Shown here: positions 30,192 to 41,341 of the stretch, one piece after another | Numbering within the stretch: the first letter of the stretch is position 1 | Layout of the letters: each line of letters starts with the position of its first letter | Assembly: GCF_000027225.1 (NCBI RefSeq) | Contig: NC_013892.1 | Location: forward strand, 1,736,001-1,800,000 | DNA: 64,000 nucleotides | Direction: 5' to 3' | Source: Xenorhabdus bovienii SS-2004 | Lineage (GTDB): Bacteria; Pseudomonadota; Gammaproteobacteria; Enterobacterales; Enterobacteriaceae | Position numbers and translations under genes: made by a program | The notes under the pieces: generated by a model | The model's database searches: none | The model's input: the letters and a program-made list of their open reading frames with translations, nothing else | What the model was told of the DNA's origin: nothing

Positions 30192-32447
30192 CTATGACCG
30201 GGGCATTTCCACTTCAATACGCTCAACACGCTGTAATCCACGTGGTAACGAGGTTCCCTTGCGCCCTCTCTCAGCCCGGAACTTCTGTAAGTCTTCTGGA
30301 CGAAGCAGTAACTTACGCTTGCCAAAGTAGAGCGTGATTGAGGATTGTACTGGCAAGACTAACAACCAGCTCAACATATCTTCCCCTGATGCCGCCTGTG
30401 CTGCAGGAATGGAAACAATTTTATTGCCCTTGCCTTTCGAAAGCTGAGGAAGATCCGCCACAGGGAACATCAGCATACGACCCTCTTTAGTGATCGCCAA
30501 CAACATATCATCCTGCTCGTTGGTAATCTCCAGTGGCTGCATGACCTTAGCATTTTCTGGCAGGGTTATAAGCGCCTTACCCGCACGGTTTTTAGCTATA
30601 AGGTCACTGAATGTACAGATAAAACCATAACCCGCATCAGATGCCATCAAGAATTTCTGCTCTTCTTTAGCTATCAGAAGATGCTCAATAGATGCTCCCG
30701 CCGGTAATGCCAATAGTTTACCCGTCAGCGGTTCACCCTGCCCTCTGGCAGAGGGCAAATCCAACGGATCAACGGAATAACTGCGCCCTGTCGTATCGAT
30801 AAAGACGACGGGCTGGTTGCTCTTACCACGTGCTGCACTACGGAAGCTGTCACCCGATTTGTAATTCAAACCAGCAGGGTCGATTTCATGCCCCTTAGCA
30901 CTGCGTACCCAGCCCATTTCTGACAGCACAACCGTAATCGGCTCTGAAGGCAGGATATCGTGATCACTCATCGCTTTCGCTTCAGAACGTTCTTTCAGCG
31001 GAGAACGGCGATGATCTCCATAGTTCTCAGCATCAGCAATAATCTCTTTTTTCAGCAGAGTACTCAGCTTACGCTCAGAACCGAGGATCGCCTGAAGTTT
31101 GTCACGCTCTTTTGCCAGTCCATCCTGCTCGCCACGAATTTTGACTTCTTCCAGCTTAGCCAAGTGACGCAATTTCAGTTCCAGAATCGCTTCGGCTTGG
31201 GTTTCAGTTAGTTCAAAACGTTGCATTAACACTGGCTTTGGTTCATCTTCATTGCGAATGATCTGAATCACTTCATCAATGCTGAGATAGGCCTTCAGCA
31301 AACCGTCCAGGATATGCAGGCGCTTAAGGACTTTTTCCAACCGATAATTCAGGCGATTGCGCACAGTCTCTCGGCGGAAAACCAACCATTCGCTGAGGAT
31401 CTCAACCAAACCTTTAACGTTGGGACGGTTATCCAGTCCGATCATGTTGAGGTTAACGCGATAACTTTTTTCCAGATCGGTTGTCACAAACAGGTGGTTC
31501 ATCACCTGCTCAACATCGACACGATTGTTTTTAGGCACAATCACCAGCCGGGTCGGATTTTCATGATCGGATTCATCACGCAGATCATCGACCATCGGCA
31601 GTTTTTTCGCCCGCATCTGGCTGGCGATCTGTTCCAGCACTTTCGCACCCGATACTTGGTGTGGCAGCGCCGTAATAACAACATTACTTTCTTCTTTTGA
31701 CCACACCGCACGCATACGCACCGAGCCACGGCCATTTTTGTAGATCTTGCGGATATCTTCTTTTGACGTGATGATTTCCGCTTCTGTCGGATAATCCGGC
31801 CCTTTGATGTATTCCATTACATCATCAAGCGAACAATTGGGATTATCCAACATAGCAACCAACGCACTGACTACTTCACGGACATTATGCGGCGGGATAT
31901 CTGTCGCCATGCCGACGGCAATACCCGTTGTGCCATTCAGCAGGATATTCGGCAGACGCGCAGGCAGCATTTTCGGCTCTTGCAACGTGCCATCAAAGTT
32001 TGGCACCCAATCTACCGTACCGTGACCAAGTTCACTCAGCAGTAATTCTGCATATTTGGATAAGCGGGATTCGGTATAACGCATCGCCGCGAAGGATTTC
32101 GGATCATCCGGAGCCCCCCAGTTACCCTGACCATCCACCAGTGGATAGCGATAAGAGAAAGGCTGTGCCATTAATACCATCGCCTCATAACAGGCGCCAT
32201 CGCCATGTGGATGGTATTTACCGAGCACGTCACCAACGGTACGGGCAGATTTCTTGAATTTAGCGCTGTTGCTCAGCCCCAGCTCCGACATCGCATACAC
32301 AATACGGCGCTGAACAGGTTTTAAACCATCACCGATAAAAGGCAGCGCCCTGTCCATGATGACGTACATGGAGTAATTCAAATAGGCGTTTTCGGTGAAT
32401 GTGTGCAGCGGCTGGCACTCCACACCATCGTGAGTTATCTCACTCAT
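30192..32447 (-). CDS. parC: DNA topoisomerase IV subunit A
   Basis: 751 residues (E. coli 752). It cuts and rejoins DNA to decatenate daughter chromosomes with ParE. The catalytic tyrosine lies in [12 protein letters not shown] near residue 124. The quinolone-determining region reads [14 protein letters not shown]: glycine stands at 84, where E. coli ParC has Ser80, the usual quinolone contact. The C-terminal beta-pinwheel follows. parC lies 54 bp after parE on the same strand; in E. coli the two are separated by other genes. Confidence 0.98.
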   Translation of the reverse strand: MSEITHDGVECQPLHTFTENAYLNYSMYVIMDRALPFIGDGLKPVQRRIVYAMSELGLSNSAKFKKSARTVGDVLGKYHPHGDGACYEAMVLMAQPFSYRYPLVDGQGNWGAPDDPKSFAAMRYTESRLSKYAELLLSELGHGTVDWVPNFDGTLQEPKMLPARLPNILLNGTTGIAVGMATDIPPHNVREVVSALVAMLDNPNCSLDDVMEYIKGPDYPTEAEIITSKEDIRKIYKNGRGSVRMRAVWSKEESNVVITALPHQVSGAKVLEQIASQMRAKKLPMVDDLRDESDHENPTRLVIVPKNNRVDVEQVMNHLFVTTDLEKSYRVNLNMIGLDNRPNVKGLVEILSEWLVFRRETVRNRLNYRLEKVLKRLHILDGLLKAYLSIDEVIQIIRNEDEPKPVLMQRFELTETQAEAILELKLRHLAKLEEVKIRGEQDGLAKERDKLQAILGSERKLSTLLKKEIIADAENYGDHRRSPLKERSEAKAMSDHDILPSEPITVVLSEMGWVRSAKGHEIDPAGLNYKSGDSFRSAARGKSNQPVVFIDTTGRSYSVDPLDLPSARGQGEPLTGKLLALPAGASIEHLLIAKEEQKFLMASDAGYGFICTFSDLIAKNRAGKALITLPENAKVMQPLEITNEQDDMLLAITKEGRMLMFPVADLPQLSKGKGNKIVSIPAAQAASGEDMLSWLLVLPVQSSITLYFGKRKLLLRPEDLQKFRAERGRKGTSLPRGLQRVERIEVEMPRS

Positions 32448-32501
32448 GTATTAATTTCCTCAGAATCTGTGTTGACTACCTATGCGCTCTATATCTCGGC
32501 G

Positions 32502-34397
32502 CTATACTTCAATATCGATGGAATTTCCCTTCTCCTGTAGCCAATTACGGCGATCTTCCGAGCGTTTTTTCGCCAGAAGCATATCCATGACTGAGAAGGT
32601 TTCCTGATAATTGTCATCGTCGATAGTCAATTGCACCAGACGGCGAGTATTGGGATCCAGTGTAGTTTCACGCAACTGTATTGGGTTCATTTCCCCCAAC
32701 CCTTTGAAGCGCTGAACATTCGGCTTACCACGTTTACGACTTAAACGTTCCAGTATGGCGCCTTTTTCCCCTTCATCCAGTGCATAATGCACTTCTTTGC
32801 CAAGATCAATGCGATACAGTGGCGGCATCGCCATATAGACATGCCCACGTTTCACCAGAGTAAGGAAATGGCGGACAAACAGAGCACACAGCAGCGTTGC
32901 TATATGCAAACCATCGGAATCCGCATCCGCCAGTATGCAGACTTTGCCGTAACGCAATTGGCTGAGATCATCACTGTCCGGATCGATCCCAATAGCGACA
33001 GAAATATCATGCACTTCCTGCGAAGCCAGCACTTCATCCGAAGAGACTTCCCATGTGTTCAAGATCTTCCCGCGCAGTGGCATGATCGCCTGATATTCAC
33101 GATCACGGGCCTGCTTGGCAGAGCCGCCTGCGGAATCTCCTTCCACCAAAAACAGTTCGGTAAGTTTCAGATCCTGCGAGGTACAATCCGCCAGTTTGCC
33201 TGGCAGAGCGGGGCCATTGGTCAGCTTTTTGCGCACGACTTTTTTCGCAGCCCGCATTCTGCGCTGTGCGCTGGCAATCGCCATTTCAGCAAGTTGTTCC
33301 GCGTCTTGGATATGCTGGTTCAGCCACAGGCTGAAGGCGTCTTTCACCACACCGGAAACAAAGGCCGCAGACTGACGTGAAGAGAGGCGTTCTTTGGTTT
33401 GGCCGGCAAATTGGGGATCTTGCATTTTGAGAGATAACACGTAAGCACAGCGATCCCAGATATCATCGGCAGAGAGTTTAACTCCGCGCGGCAATATGTT
33501 GCGGAATTCGCAAAATTCACGCATAGCATCCAGCAAACCTTGGCGCAAGCCATTAACATGAGTTCCGCCCTGTATGGTCGGGATCAGGTTAACGTAACTT
33601 TCGGCCAGCAATTCACCGCCTTCTGGCAGCCAGAGCAACGCCCAGTCAACCGCTTCGGTATCACCGCGTAATACCCCTACGAATGGTGTCTGCGGCAATG
33701 TCACCAACCCATTGACGGCTTCCAGCAGATAATCAGTCAGACCATCGGCATAGCACCATTTTTGTTCTGTACCCGCGAGCTTATCTTTAAAGACAATCTC
33801 AACACCCGGACACAATACCGCCTTTGCTTTCAGCAAGTGGGTCAAACGCGATGCAGAGAAACGAGGGATATCGAAATAACTCTCATCCGGCCAAAAATGG
33901 ACACTCGTCCCCGTATTACGTTTCCCACAACTGCCGATGACTTCCAGTTCCTGCACTTTATCGCCACTTTCAAAGGCAATCTGATGGACTTGGCTGTCAC
34001 GGCGAACCGTCACTTCCACCCTTCTGGATAAGGCGTTGACCACAGAGATCCCAACACCATGCAGGCCACCGGAAAACTGATAATTTTTATTGGAGAATTT
34101 CCCCCCTGCATGCAGACGAGTGAGGATCAACTCAACAGCAGAAACTTTTTCTTCAGGATGGATATCAACCGGCATACCACGGCCATCATCTATCACTTCC
34201 AGAGACTGATCGCTGTGAAGGATCACTTCAATATGTTTCGCGTGACCAGCCAGAGCCTCGTCCACGCTGTTATCGATCACTTCCTGTGCAAGATGGTTCG
34301 GACGGGTGGTATCGGTGTACATTCCTGGACGGCGACGAACTGGCTCCAGGCCACTGAGGACTTCAATGGCCTCTGCGTTGTAACTAGATTGAGTCAT
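32502..34397 (-). CDS. parE: DNA topoisomerase IV subunit B
   Basis: 631 residues (E. coli 630). It is the ATPase subunit of topoisomerase IV. GHKL motifs QEVIDNSVDEA and VIDDGRGMPVD lie near 40-77, the glycine-rich ATP lid GGLHGVGISVVNALS near 110, and the Toprim domain EGDSAGGSAKQARDRE and DADSDGLH between about 415 and 500. It is upstream of parC and downstream of yqiA on the same strand. Confidence 0.98.
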   Translation of the reverse strand: MTQSSYNAEAIEVLSGLEPVRRRPGMYTDTTRPNHLAQEVIDNSVDEALAGHAKHIEVILHSDQSLEVIDDGRGMPVDIHPEEKVSAVELILTRLHAGGKFSNKNYQFSGGLHGVGISVVNALSRRVEVTVRRDSQVHQIAFESGDKVQELEVIGSCGKRNTGTSVHFWPDESYFDIPRFSASRLTHLLKAKAVLCPGVEIVFKDKLAGTEQKWCYADGLTDYLLEAVNGLVTLPQTPFVGVLRGDTEAVDWALLWLPEGGELLAESYVNLIPTIQGGTHVNGLRQGLLDAMREFCEFRNILPRGVKLSADDIWDRCAYVLSLKMQDPQFAGQTKERLSSRQSAAFVSGVVKDAFSLWLNQHIQDAEQLAEMAIASAQRRMRAAKKVVRKKLTNGPALPGKLADCTSQDLKLTELFLVEGDSAGGSAKQARDREYQAIMPLRGKILNTWEVSSDEVLASQEVHDISVAIGIDPDSDDLSQLRYGKVCILADADSDGLHIATLLCALFVRHFLTLVKRGHVYMAMPPLYRIDLGKEVHYALDEGEKGAILERLSRKRGKPNVQRFKGLGEMNPIQLRETTLDPNTRRLVQLTIDDDNYQETFSVMDMLLAKKRSEDRRNWLQEKGNSIDIEV

Positions 34398-34472
34398 GTT
34401 GTAATTCTGTCGGTTGCTTCGTGATTAAAGGGCTAATCAGTACTGATATATACTGTTGATAATACCAGTCAC

Positions 34473-35081
34473 TTACTTATTTTTGGCAATTTTTTTGTTA
34501 TTGCCACTGGTTAGCCCCAAGAAGTTGATGATTTGAGGGAAATAATGTTCGAAACCAATAAAAGCATGATTCCCACCTGATTCGACTGTCTGCCTGCATT
34601 GCATCAGGTAAGCAATGGCCTGACGATAATCCAGTATTTCATCTCCTGTCTGCTGCAATAACCAGATAAGATCTGGCGATTCCAGCGGGTCAATGTGCAT
34701 CACTTTGAGATCATAAATGTGACTTTGCTGGAGAGTATACCGCTCTTCGGTATAGGGATTCACGTTTTCCCCAAGATAATTCTGAAGAAGGTCAAATGGG
34801 CGTACCGCAGGATTGACGACTACGGCAGGCAGGCCAAAGCATTGTGAAAGCCAGATAGCCAGATAACCACCAAACGAAGAGCCTACCAGACCGATATTTT
34901 CGCCGGCGCGAGTCATTACCAAATCTTCCAGCAAACTGGCCGCGTCTTCAGGATAAGAAGGCAATTGTGGCACGAGCATGTCGATTTCCGGGTGCTGCTG
35001 GTGTAACCACATTTTCAGCGCATTTGCTTTCGCAGATTGTGGCGAACTGTTGAAACCATGTAAATAAAGTAACGTTGACAT
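34473..35081 (-). CDS. yqiA: Esterase YqiA (alpha/beta hydrolase)
   Basis: 202 residues from ATG 35081, where the protein begins [19 protein letters not shown] like E. coli YqiA. The start shares its first base with the last base of the cpdA stop (TAATG), which shows coupling. The nucleophile elbow is GSSFGGY near 77, and the catalytic histidine is likely in GGNHAF near 180. It hydrolyses short acyl esters in vitro; the physiological substrate is unknown. Confidence 0.95.
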   Translation of the reverse strand: MSTLLYLHGFNSSPQSAKANALKMWLHQQHPEIDMLVPQLPSYPEDAASLLEDLVMTRAGENIGLVGSSFGGYLAIWLSQCFGLPAVVVNPAVRPFDLLQNYLGENVNPYTEERYTLQQSHIYDLKVMHIDPLESPDLIWLLQQTGDEILDYRQAIAYLMQCRQTVESGGNHAFIGFEHYFPQIINFLGLTSGNNKKIAKNK

Positions 35082-35920
35082 TAATACCCGTCCGAAGCTA
35101 AATCCGGGCAAAATTCATTACTCTTCAGCCTGTGAACCTGCGTTTGCAGTTTCGCTTCCCGATTGTCAGCCACAGACAGTTCAAGATAACGCCATCCCGG
35201 AGCCACTGTATCAAGCATAAAATTAGTACAATGTGGCTTAAATTGCATACAGGTTGATGGCGTTGCCATAACACGGATGCCATTCCACATTCTATCCAGC
35301 TCCTGATGAATGTGCCCGCACAATATCGCTTTTACCTGTAGTTTATCCTTCAGGGATTCTGCCAGAGCCGGGGCATTGCGTAAGCTATGCTGATCCAGCC
35401 ATGTGCACCCAGATGGCACGGGATGGTGATGAAGCATCACAATCGTATTGCGATCATTATGCTTATCCAGACATTTTTGCAACCATTCAAGCTGGTAATC
35501 CGTCAATTCACCATGAGGAACGCCCTGCACCTGACTATCCAACATAACCAGCTGCCAATGCTGCCCAATGAGTACCTGTTTGGAAGGTGAAATTCCTGCC
35601 GCCGCCAGCACATCGACCATTGCCGGCTGATAATCGTGATTACCGGGCAACCAAACACAGGGAGCAGGCAGACGGGCAATACCTTCAGCAAAATTCTGAT
35701 AGGCGCCGATCGTCTGATCCTGAACCAAATCACCTGTGGCAACGATCAAGTCAATATCAATACTCTGCTCAAGGATCGCATCCAGTACAGCATGGTAACT
35801 GCGGTAGGTATTGATGCCCAGTAGCGAATCGCCTTTACTGGCGAAAAGATGCGTATCAGTGATTTGCAGTATTCTGGCTGTGGCTCCCTCCGCCACAGGT
35901 ACTTTAAGCAGGCTTTCCAA
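35081..35920 (-). CDS. cpdA: 3',5'-cyclic AMP phosphodiesterase CpdA
   Basis: 279 residues (E. coli 275). Metallophosphoesterase motifs: [10 protein letters not shown] near 20, ATGDLVQDQ near 60, PGNHDYQ near 92, HHHPVPSG near 163 and CGHIHQELD near 205. It lowers cAMP and so tunes CRP regulation. In E. coli yqiB lies between nudF and cpdA; here the 104-bp gap holds no such gene. Confidence 0.97.
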   Translation of the reverse strand: MESLLKVPVAEGATARILQITDTHLFASKGDSLLGINTYRSYHAVLDAILEQSIDIDLIVATGDLVQDQTIGAYQNFAEGIARLPAPCVWLPGNHDYQPAMVDVLAAAGISPSKQVLIGQHWQLVMLDSQVQGVPHGELTDYQLEWLQKCLDKHNDRNTIVMLHHHPVPSGCTWLDQHSLRNAPALAESLKDKLQVKAILCGHIHQELDRMWNGIRVMATPSTCMQFKPHCTNFMLDTVAPGWRYLELSVADNREAKLQTQVHRLKSNEFCPDLASDGY

Positions 35921-36024
35921 ATGGTTTCCTTTTCCTGTCAGTCATAAGAATTATTCTAGCGCTTCTTTACAAAAAAGATCTGCTGACTGGGACACACTTC
36001 CCGTTTTCCAGCATAAATTAGGAA

Positions 36025-36660
36025 CTATTTTCCTAACCATGCTGTTTTGAGCTTTTCATGGTGCAGAGCTAACCATTGTATTGCAATAACCGAAGCCGCA
36101 TTATCGATAATCCCTTCTTCCACCCACAGGTAGGCCTGCTCACGGCTGACAACCAGAACCCGAATGTCTTCATGTTCATCAGCCAGCCCATGTATTCCTG
36201 ACGCCGTGGCAGCATCAACTTCACCGACAAAGATCGCCATGCGTTCTGTCGTTCCTCCCGGGCTGGAAAGGTAGCTCAGGGCAGGCTGACAACGTTTGAC
36301 TTCAAGACCGGCCTCTTCCATCGCTTCCCGGCGAACGACCTGCTCAACGTCTTCGCCTTCTTCAATCATGCCGGCAATCACTTCCAACAACCAAGGCGTT
36401 TCACTCGTTTCAATAGCTGGAATGCGGATCTGTTCAATCAAAACTACTTCGTCACGTACCGGATCATAAGGCAGCAGAACAGCCGCATGACCCCGTTCAA
36501 AAACTTCCCGTTTGATGTTATCGCTCCATCCTCCTCGAAACAGGCGATGCCTGAATTGATACTCGGTCATTTTGAAAAAACCACGGTAGAGCGTTTTTCG
36601 GGAGATAATTTCAACATCCTGCGTCGTAAACGTGAGCGGTGAAACGAGATTTTCACTCAT
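36025..36660 (-). CDS. nudF: ADP-ribose pyrophosphatase NudF
   Basis: 211 residues (E. coli 209) from ATG 36660, which has AGGAG 6 bases upstream; a longer frame to 36777 has none. The Nudix box GMIEEGEDVEQVVRREAMEE followed by AG lies near residue 97. It hydrolyses ADP-ribose to AMP and ribose 5-phosphate. It is divergent from tolC, as in E. coli. Confidence 0.97.
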   Translation of the reverse strand: MSENLVSPLTFTTQDVEIISRKTLYRGFFKMTEYQFRHRLFRGGWSDNIKREVFERGHAAVLLPYDPVRDEVVLIEQIRIPAIETSETPWLLEVIAGMIEEGEDVEQVVRREAMEEAGLEVKRCQPALSYLSSPGGTTERMAIFVGEVDAATASGIHGLADEHEDIRVLVVSREQAYLWVEEGIIDNAASVIAIQWLALHHEKLKTAWLGK

Positions 36661-36877
36661 AAAGTCTCCTAAATATTTTTTTAATTGCCTATCATTAAAA
36701 TGTATTTTTCCAGATTGATCTAAATAAATTCGCTTTGATGATACAAACACGCCGAAAAATAAGGCAAGATGGCACAAACAGCCTCCCTAACTTACTGGCA
36801 TTCTCTGCTAAAATCAGTGGCATTGGCCTATACTCAGAGGCAAATTAAGCAAAATAGCTGCACAACAAGGAACGCAA

Positions 36878-38242
36878 ATGAAAAAATTGCTCTCTCTTTT
36901 TATCGCTATGAATCTGGTAGGTTTCAGCACTTTAAGCCATGCAGAAGATCTATTACAAATTTACAAGCAGGCGAAAGAAACTAACCCCGAATTGCTTAAG
37001 GCGCAGGCTGACCGCAATTCAATTATTGAAAAAATTAATGAAGTCCGTAGCCCTTTGTTACCACAGCTTGGGCTGAATGCTGGTGTTGACTACGGCAAAA
37101 GTTTTCGCAGTAAAGCAGACTCAGAAAGCTATGGGACAAATGCAAAACTGCAACTGACGCAAACCATTTTCGACATGTCAAAATGGTATCAACTGAATCA
37201 GGCTGAAAAATCTGCAGGTATCGCTGATATCAGTTACCAGATCGCCCAGCAAAAATTAATTTTGGATACAGCCAAAGCTTATTTCGATGTCTTGAGTAAA
37301 ATTGATGCGTTAACCTATACCGAAGCACAGAAAGCCTCGCTGTACCGCCAATTGGATCAATCAAGCCAACGCTTTAAGGTTGGTCTGGTTGCCATTACCG
37401 ACGTACAAAACGCCCAAGCCCAATACGATACCATTCTTGCGTTAGAAGTTTCAGATCGTAACAATCTGGAAAATTCGCTGGAAGGACTGCGTCTGATGAC
37501 AGGAATCTACTACCCACAACTGGCTTCATTGAATATTGACCGATTCAAAACCAATCAACCTAATCCCGTTGATTCTGTGCGGAAAGAAGCCGAAACCCGC
37601 AACTTAAGCCTGTTATCAGCACGTTTGACACAGGATCTAAAACGCGAATTTATCAAAGATGCGCGGACAGGCTACATGCCTACTATTAATTTGACGGCAA
37701 GCACTGGGGTCATCAATAGCCATAAACGTGGTACCCAACGAATTGATTCCTACGATGGCGGTAACAACGTTGGTTTATCATTAAGCCTGCCACTTTATAG
37801 CGGCGGTCTCACCAATTCTCAGGTCGAACAGGCAAAATATAACTTTGTCAGTGCCAGTCAGGACTTGGAGAATACCTATCGCAAGGTTATTCAGGATGTT
37901 CACTCCTCCTCCAATAACCTTTCCGCTTCTATCAGCAGCATTAAAGCCAATAAACAGGCAGTTGTTTCTACACAAAGTTCTCTGGATTCAATGGAAGCCG
38001 GTTATCAGGTAGGAACCCGTACCATTGTTGATGTTCTGGACGCCACAACCAAGCTGTATCAAGCCAAACAGAGCCTATCCAAGGCACGTTATGACTATCT
38101 GATTAATCAACTAGTGAATAAGCAGGCTCGTGGCACCTTAAATGAAGATGATTTGGTGGCACTCAATAGTATTTTAGGCACAAAGATCTCAACGGATTCT
38201 AGCAATATTATTAAAGAGATGAAAACACCAACAACTCGCTGA
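36878..38242 (+). CDS. tolC: Outer membrane efflux channel TolC
   Basis: 454 residues (E. coli 493). A signal peptide (about 1-22, ending SHA) is followed by the duplicated outer-membrane efflux domain: long helices beginning EDLLQIYKQAKETNPELLKA, and a second repeat after about 225, with YGKSFRSKADS and LSLPLYSGGLTNSQVEQA strands. It forms the trimeric exit duct of tripartite drug and toxin exporters. It is shorter than E. coli TolC mainly at the poorly conserved C-terminal tail. AAGGAACGC precedes ATG 36878. Confidence 0.96.
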   Translation: MKKLLSLFIAMNLVGFSTLSHAEDLLQIYKQAKETNPELLKAQADRNSIIEKINEVRSPLLPQLGLNAGVDYGKSFRSKADSESYGTNAKLQLTQTIFDMSKWYQLNQAEKSAGIADISYQIAQQKLILDTAKAYFDVLSKIDALTYTEAQKASLYRQLDQSSQRFKVGLVAITDVQNAQAQYDTILALEVSDRNNLENSLEGLRLMTGIYYPQLASLNIDRFKTNQPNPVDSVRKEAETRNLSLLSARLTQDLKREFIKDARTGYMPTINLTASTGVINSHKRGTQRIDSYDGGNNVGLSLSLPLYSGGLTNSQVEQAKYNFVSASQDLENTYRKVIQDVHSSSNNLSASISSIKANKQAVVSTQSSLDSMEAGYQVGTRTIVDVLDATTKLYQAKQSLSKARYDYLINQLVNKQARGTLNEDDLVALNSILGTKISTDSSNIIKEMKTPTTR

Positions 38243-38349
38243 TTTAATGAGCTATCGTTCCTGATTAAAAAACGTTATATTAAAAACGCTATACTATAAA
38301 GAAAAGCAGCCCGCCCATTGTGTGGGCTATTTTTTAAGAATATCCCCAA

Positions 38350-38391
38350 GAGCCTGTCCCGTTGAGCGCCATTAATGGGATTAGCTCTTAT
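38350..38391 (+). terminator. Imperfect hairpin between tolC and ygiB
   Basis: AAGAGCCTGTCCC pairs imperfectly with GGGATTAGCTCTTA across a 16-base loop (three mismatches). An upstream hairpin-like GCAGCCCGCCC...GTGGGCTATTTTTT at 38307-38336 has a T-run and is the more likely tolC terminator. The left arm GAGCCTGTCCC resembles the end of the repeat at 56515, so this may be a degraded repeat. Confidence 0.4.
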
Positions 38392-38419
38392 TCAAATACC
38401 TCCAAGGTGGATGCCCCCT

Positions 38420-39091
38420 ATGACAATGAAACGGACAAAAGAGATAAACCACGATACTTTCCGTAAAACGTGGCGAAATTATCGTTTGGCACCTGTGGCA
38501 CTCGCTATCAGTGCGGTTTTCATGCTATCGGCCTGTGAACAGAACGATGAAACGGTATCACTCTATACAAATGCCGATGAGTGCTCTCAGGCGAATCCTT
38601 CTCAAAGTGAGCAATGCAAGACCGCTTACAACAATGCTCTGAAAGAAGCGGAAAAAACCGCACCGAAATATGCCTCTCGCGAGGAGTGTGTTGCTGAGTT
38701 TGGTGAACAACAATGTACCCAGACCCCAGCTCAAGCTGGAGTTGGAACCCAGGCTCAGGCTCAAAGCAGCAGCGGGAGTTTCTGGATGCCATTGATGGCT
38801 GGCTACATGATGGGACGTTTGATGGGCGGTAGTTCTACACCATCACAACCGTTATTTACATCAAAATCCGCCACCAGCCCAGCCAACGGCAAGTTTGTTG
38901 ATGCTACCGGCAAAAGTTATGGCTCTGCCGCCGCAGGCGGTCGCACCATGACAGTACCAAAAACGGCGATGGCACCAAAACCAGCAACAACAACTACCGT
39001 TACCCGCGGTGGCTTCGGGGATTCCGTAGCGAAACAGTCTACCATGCAGCGCTCATCTTCCGGTTCCACTTCCCGTTCTATGGGTGGTTAA
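38420..39091 (+). CDS. ygiB: YgiB family lipoprotein-like protein (DUF1190)
   Basis: 223 residues. ATG 38420 was chosen because AAGGTGG lies about 9 bases upstream. The start corresponds to E. coli MKRTK plus two residues. A hydrophobic segment ending LSACEQ (about 24-39) looks like a lipoprotein signal. The body carries [18 protein letters not shown], and the glycine/methionine-rich [18 protein letters not shown] follows near 140. The tail is Ser/Thr-rich and low-complexity. The function is unknown. It is coupled to ygiC 6 bp downstream. Confidence 0.95.
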   Translation: MTMKRTKEINHDTFRKTWRNYRLAPVALAISAVFMLSACEQNDETVSLYTNADECSQANPSQSEQCKTAYNNALKEAEKTAPKYASREECVAEFGEQQCTQTPAQAGVGTQAQAQSSSGSFWMPLMAGYMMGRLMGGSSTPSQPLFTSKSATSPANGKFVDATGKSYGSAAAGGRTMTVPKTAMAPKPATTTTVTRGGFGDSVAKQSTMQRSSSGSTSRSMGG

Positions 39092-39097
39092 GCAAAA

Positions 39098-40258
39098 ATG
39101 AAACGTATTGGTATTACCGAGCGCCCGGACTGGCGCGAAAAAGCAACAGAATATGGTTTTAACTTTCACACCATGCATGGCCAGCCCTACTGGAGTGAAG
39201 AAGCGTATTACCAATTCACCCTGAGCCAGATTGAAGAAATTGAAGATGCTACGGCAGAGCTACACCAAATGTGTTTGCAGGTAGTGGAAAAAGTCGTCAA
39301 TAGTGAAGAACTGCTGACTAAATTCCAGATCCCTAAACATTGCTGGGAGTTTATTCGTTCTTCATGGATAACCAGCCAGCCTTCGCTCTATTCCCGTTTG
39401 GACTTCGCCTATGATGGCAAAAATCCGCCCAAGCTGCTGGAAAACAACGCAGATACCCCAACTTCACTGTATGAATCTGCCTTCTTTCAGTGGATTTGGC
39501 TGGAAGATCAGCTCAATGCTGGAAATCTGCCTGCTAATGCAGATCAGTTCAATAGCCTGCAGGAAAAGCTGATTGAGCGTTTTGACCAATTACGTGAAAA
39601 GCATGGGTTTGGCTTGCTCCATATGGCTTGCTGCCAGGATACTGAGGAAGACCGTGGTACCATTCAATACTTACAGGATTGTGCCTTAGAAGCGGGTATT
39701 CCGACGGAATTCCTGTTTATTGAAGACATCGGTCTGGGTGAAAAAGGGCAGTTTACCGACTTGCAGAATCAAGTGATCGGCAACCTGTTTAAACTGTATC
39801 CGTGGGAGTTTATGCTGCGCGAGATTTTCTCAACCAAACTGGCCGATGCTGGCGTCCGCTGGCTGGAACCTGCATGGAAGAGCATTATCTCCAACAAAGC
39901 GCTGCTGCCGATGCTGTGGAAAATGTTCCCGAATCATCCGAACTTGCTGCCGGCTTATTTTGCCGATGAACACTACCCAGAAATGGATAGCTATGTCATT
40001 AAGCCTTTATTTTCCCGTGAAGGTGCCAATATTCGCATTATCGAGCAAGGCAGGGAAATCGCCAGTGCCGATGGCCCCTATGGGAAAGAAGGCATGATCG
40101 TACAGCAATTCCATGCCCTGCCAAAATTTGGCGATAGCTATACGCTGGTAGGCAGCTGGCTGGTCGATGATCAATCTGCGGGTATTTGTATCCGTGAAGA
40201 TCGTGAATTGATTACACAAGATCTTTCACGGTTTTACCCGCATATTATTTTAGACTAA
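39098..40258 (+). CDS. ygiC: Glutathionylspermidine synthase-like ATP-grasp protein YgiC
   Basis: 386 residues, the E. coli length. ATP-grasp fold related to the synthetase half of Gss: blocks [20 protein letters not shown] near 103, the metal-binding EDIGLGEKG near 210, and [15 protein letters not shown] near 300. It lacks an amidase domain. The product is unproven; ygiB-ygiC pairs are conserved in enterics. Confidence 0.96.
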   Translation: MKRIGITERPDWREKATEYGFNFHTMHGQPYWSEEAYYQFTLSQIEEIEDATAELHQMCLQVVEKVVNSEELLTKFQIPKHCWEFIRSSWITSQPSLYSRLDFAYDGKNPPKLLENNADTPTSLYESAFFQWIWLEDQLNAGNLPANADQFNSLQEKLIERFDQLREKHGFGLLHMACCQDTEEDRGTIQYLQDCALEAGIPTEFLFIEDIGLGEKGQFTDLQNQVIGNLFKLYPWEFMLREIFSTKLADAGVRWLEPAWKSIISNKALLPMLWKMFPNHPNLLPAYFADEHYPEMDSYVIKPLFSREGANIRIIEQGREIASADGPYGKEGMIVQQFHALPKFGDSYTLVGSWLVDDQSAGICIREDRELITQDLSRFYPHIILD

Positions 40259-40292
40259 GTATTTTGGATTAAGTCGGTTGGCTGATTTGCAG

Positions 40293-41069
40293 TTATCCGA
40301 CTTGAATCGACAACATACTCAAAGAGCCATCTTCAATACCCTCAACAGGAGTTGAAATCGGCTCTTTTTTGTCCCATGTACCTATCACATAAAACAGCGG
40401 CAGGAAATGTTCTGGCGTTGGGTTGGATAATTTGCCATCTCCCCTGTCCAATGCATGGAACAAAGGATGTGGCTCCTCAAGGCTAGTCAAGCTTTCGCGG
40501 ACAAACTGCTCAAAAGACAGCGACCAAGAATAAGGCTCTGCACCCAGTTTTTCGGCCGGCAGGTTATGCACGACATTACCACTGCCCATAATCAGAATGC
40601 CTTCATCTCGCAGTACAGCTAATTTCTTGCCGATTTCATAATGAAAAGAAGCCGGTTGGTTGCGATCCATGCTCAACTGAATCACCGGAATATCTGCATC
40701 TGGATACATTTTCGCCAAGATACCCCAAGACCCGTGATCCAACCCCCAATCTCCAAAATCGGTTTCAACCTCAATGGGATCAAGGATATCTTGTATCAAC
40801 ACCGCCAACTCAGGAAAACCTTTAGCCGGATACTGCATATCGTGCAGTGCCTGAGGAAAAGCACCAAAATCATGGATAGTTCTTGGCTGAGTCATGGCTG
40901 TCACAACCGTTCCATCAGTGTACCAATGTGCAGAAATCACCAGAATGGCTCTCGGTCTGGGCAATTTTTTTCCCAGTTCAAACCAAGCACGTGAGTAGCG
41001 GTTATCTTCAAGGGCATTCATTGGGCTACCATGACCAACGAATAAAGCAGGCATTTTCAGGAGACTCAT
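40293..41069 (-). CDS. ygiD: 4,5-DOPA extradiol dioxygenase YgiD
   Basis: 258 residues (E. coli 262-271). LigB-like fold. Metal-binding histidines are visible in FVGHGSPMNAL near 12, ISAHWYTDG near 46 and NVVHNLPAEK near 165. The family opens the DOPA ring to betalamic-acid type products in vitro; the natural substrate in enterics is uncertain. It is convergent with ygiC, 34 bp apart. Confidence 0.95.
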   Translation of the reverse strand: MSLLKMPALFVGHGSPMNALEDNRYSRAWFELGKKLPRPRAILVISAHWYTDGTVVTAMTQPRTIHDFGAFPQALHDMQYPAKGFPELAVLIQDILDPIEVETDFGDWGLDHGSWGILAKMYPDADIPVIQLSMDRNQPASFHYEIGKKLAVLRDEGILIMGSGNVVHNLPAEKLGAEPYSWSLSFEQFVRESLTSLEEPHPLFHALDRGDGKLSNPTPEHFLPLFYVIGTWDKKEPISTPVEGIEDGSLSMLSIQVG

Positions 41070-41206
41070 TCTCGTCCCTCATACAGCAAATTAAACATTC
41101 TGGATTACGTCGATTGTCAATAACAACAAAAATATTATGGCAAGATTACGACTTTTCTTCCTTGAATACAGCCAATCAAAAATGATGGAGTATTTCAAAA
41201 ATACTG

Positions 41207-41234
41207 AAGGCCGCAGGGGGTGGACTGCGGCCTT
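41207..41234 (-). terminator. Hairpin downstream of ribB
   Basis: AAGGCCGCAG-N8-CTGCGGCCTT is a perfect 10-bp stem. Read in the ribB direction it is followed by CAGTATTTTTG, a partial U-tract, 108 bases after the ribB stop. It is the likely end of the ribB transcript. Confidence 0.6.
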
Positions 41235-41341
41235 TCAAGCGTACACGCAATATAACCGGTATATTCGATTCCGATACGTTTTCTATTCCGAACAGCTTTC
41301 TATTTCACCCAAGAAAACAATATGGCAGAAAACAATATGAT

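Noticed and set aside
32787..33380. A 197-codon open frame on the + strand inside parE
   Set aside because: It is antisense to a highly conserved gene and has no family resemblance or ribosome site. It is a codon-bias shadow.
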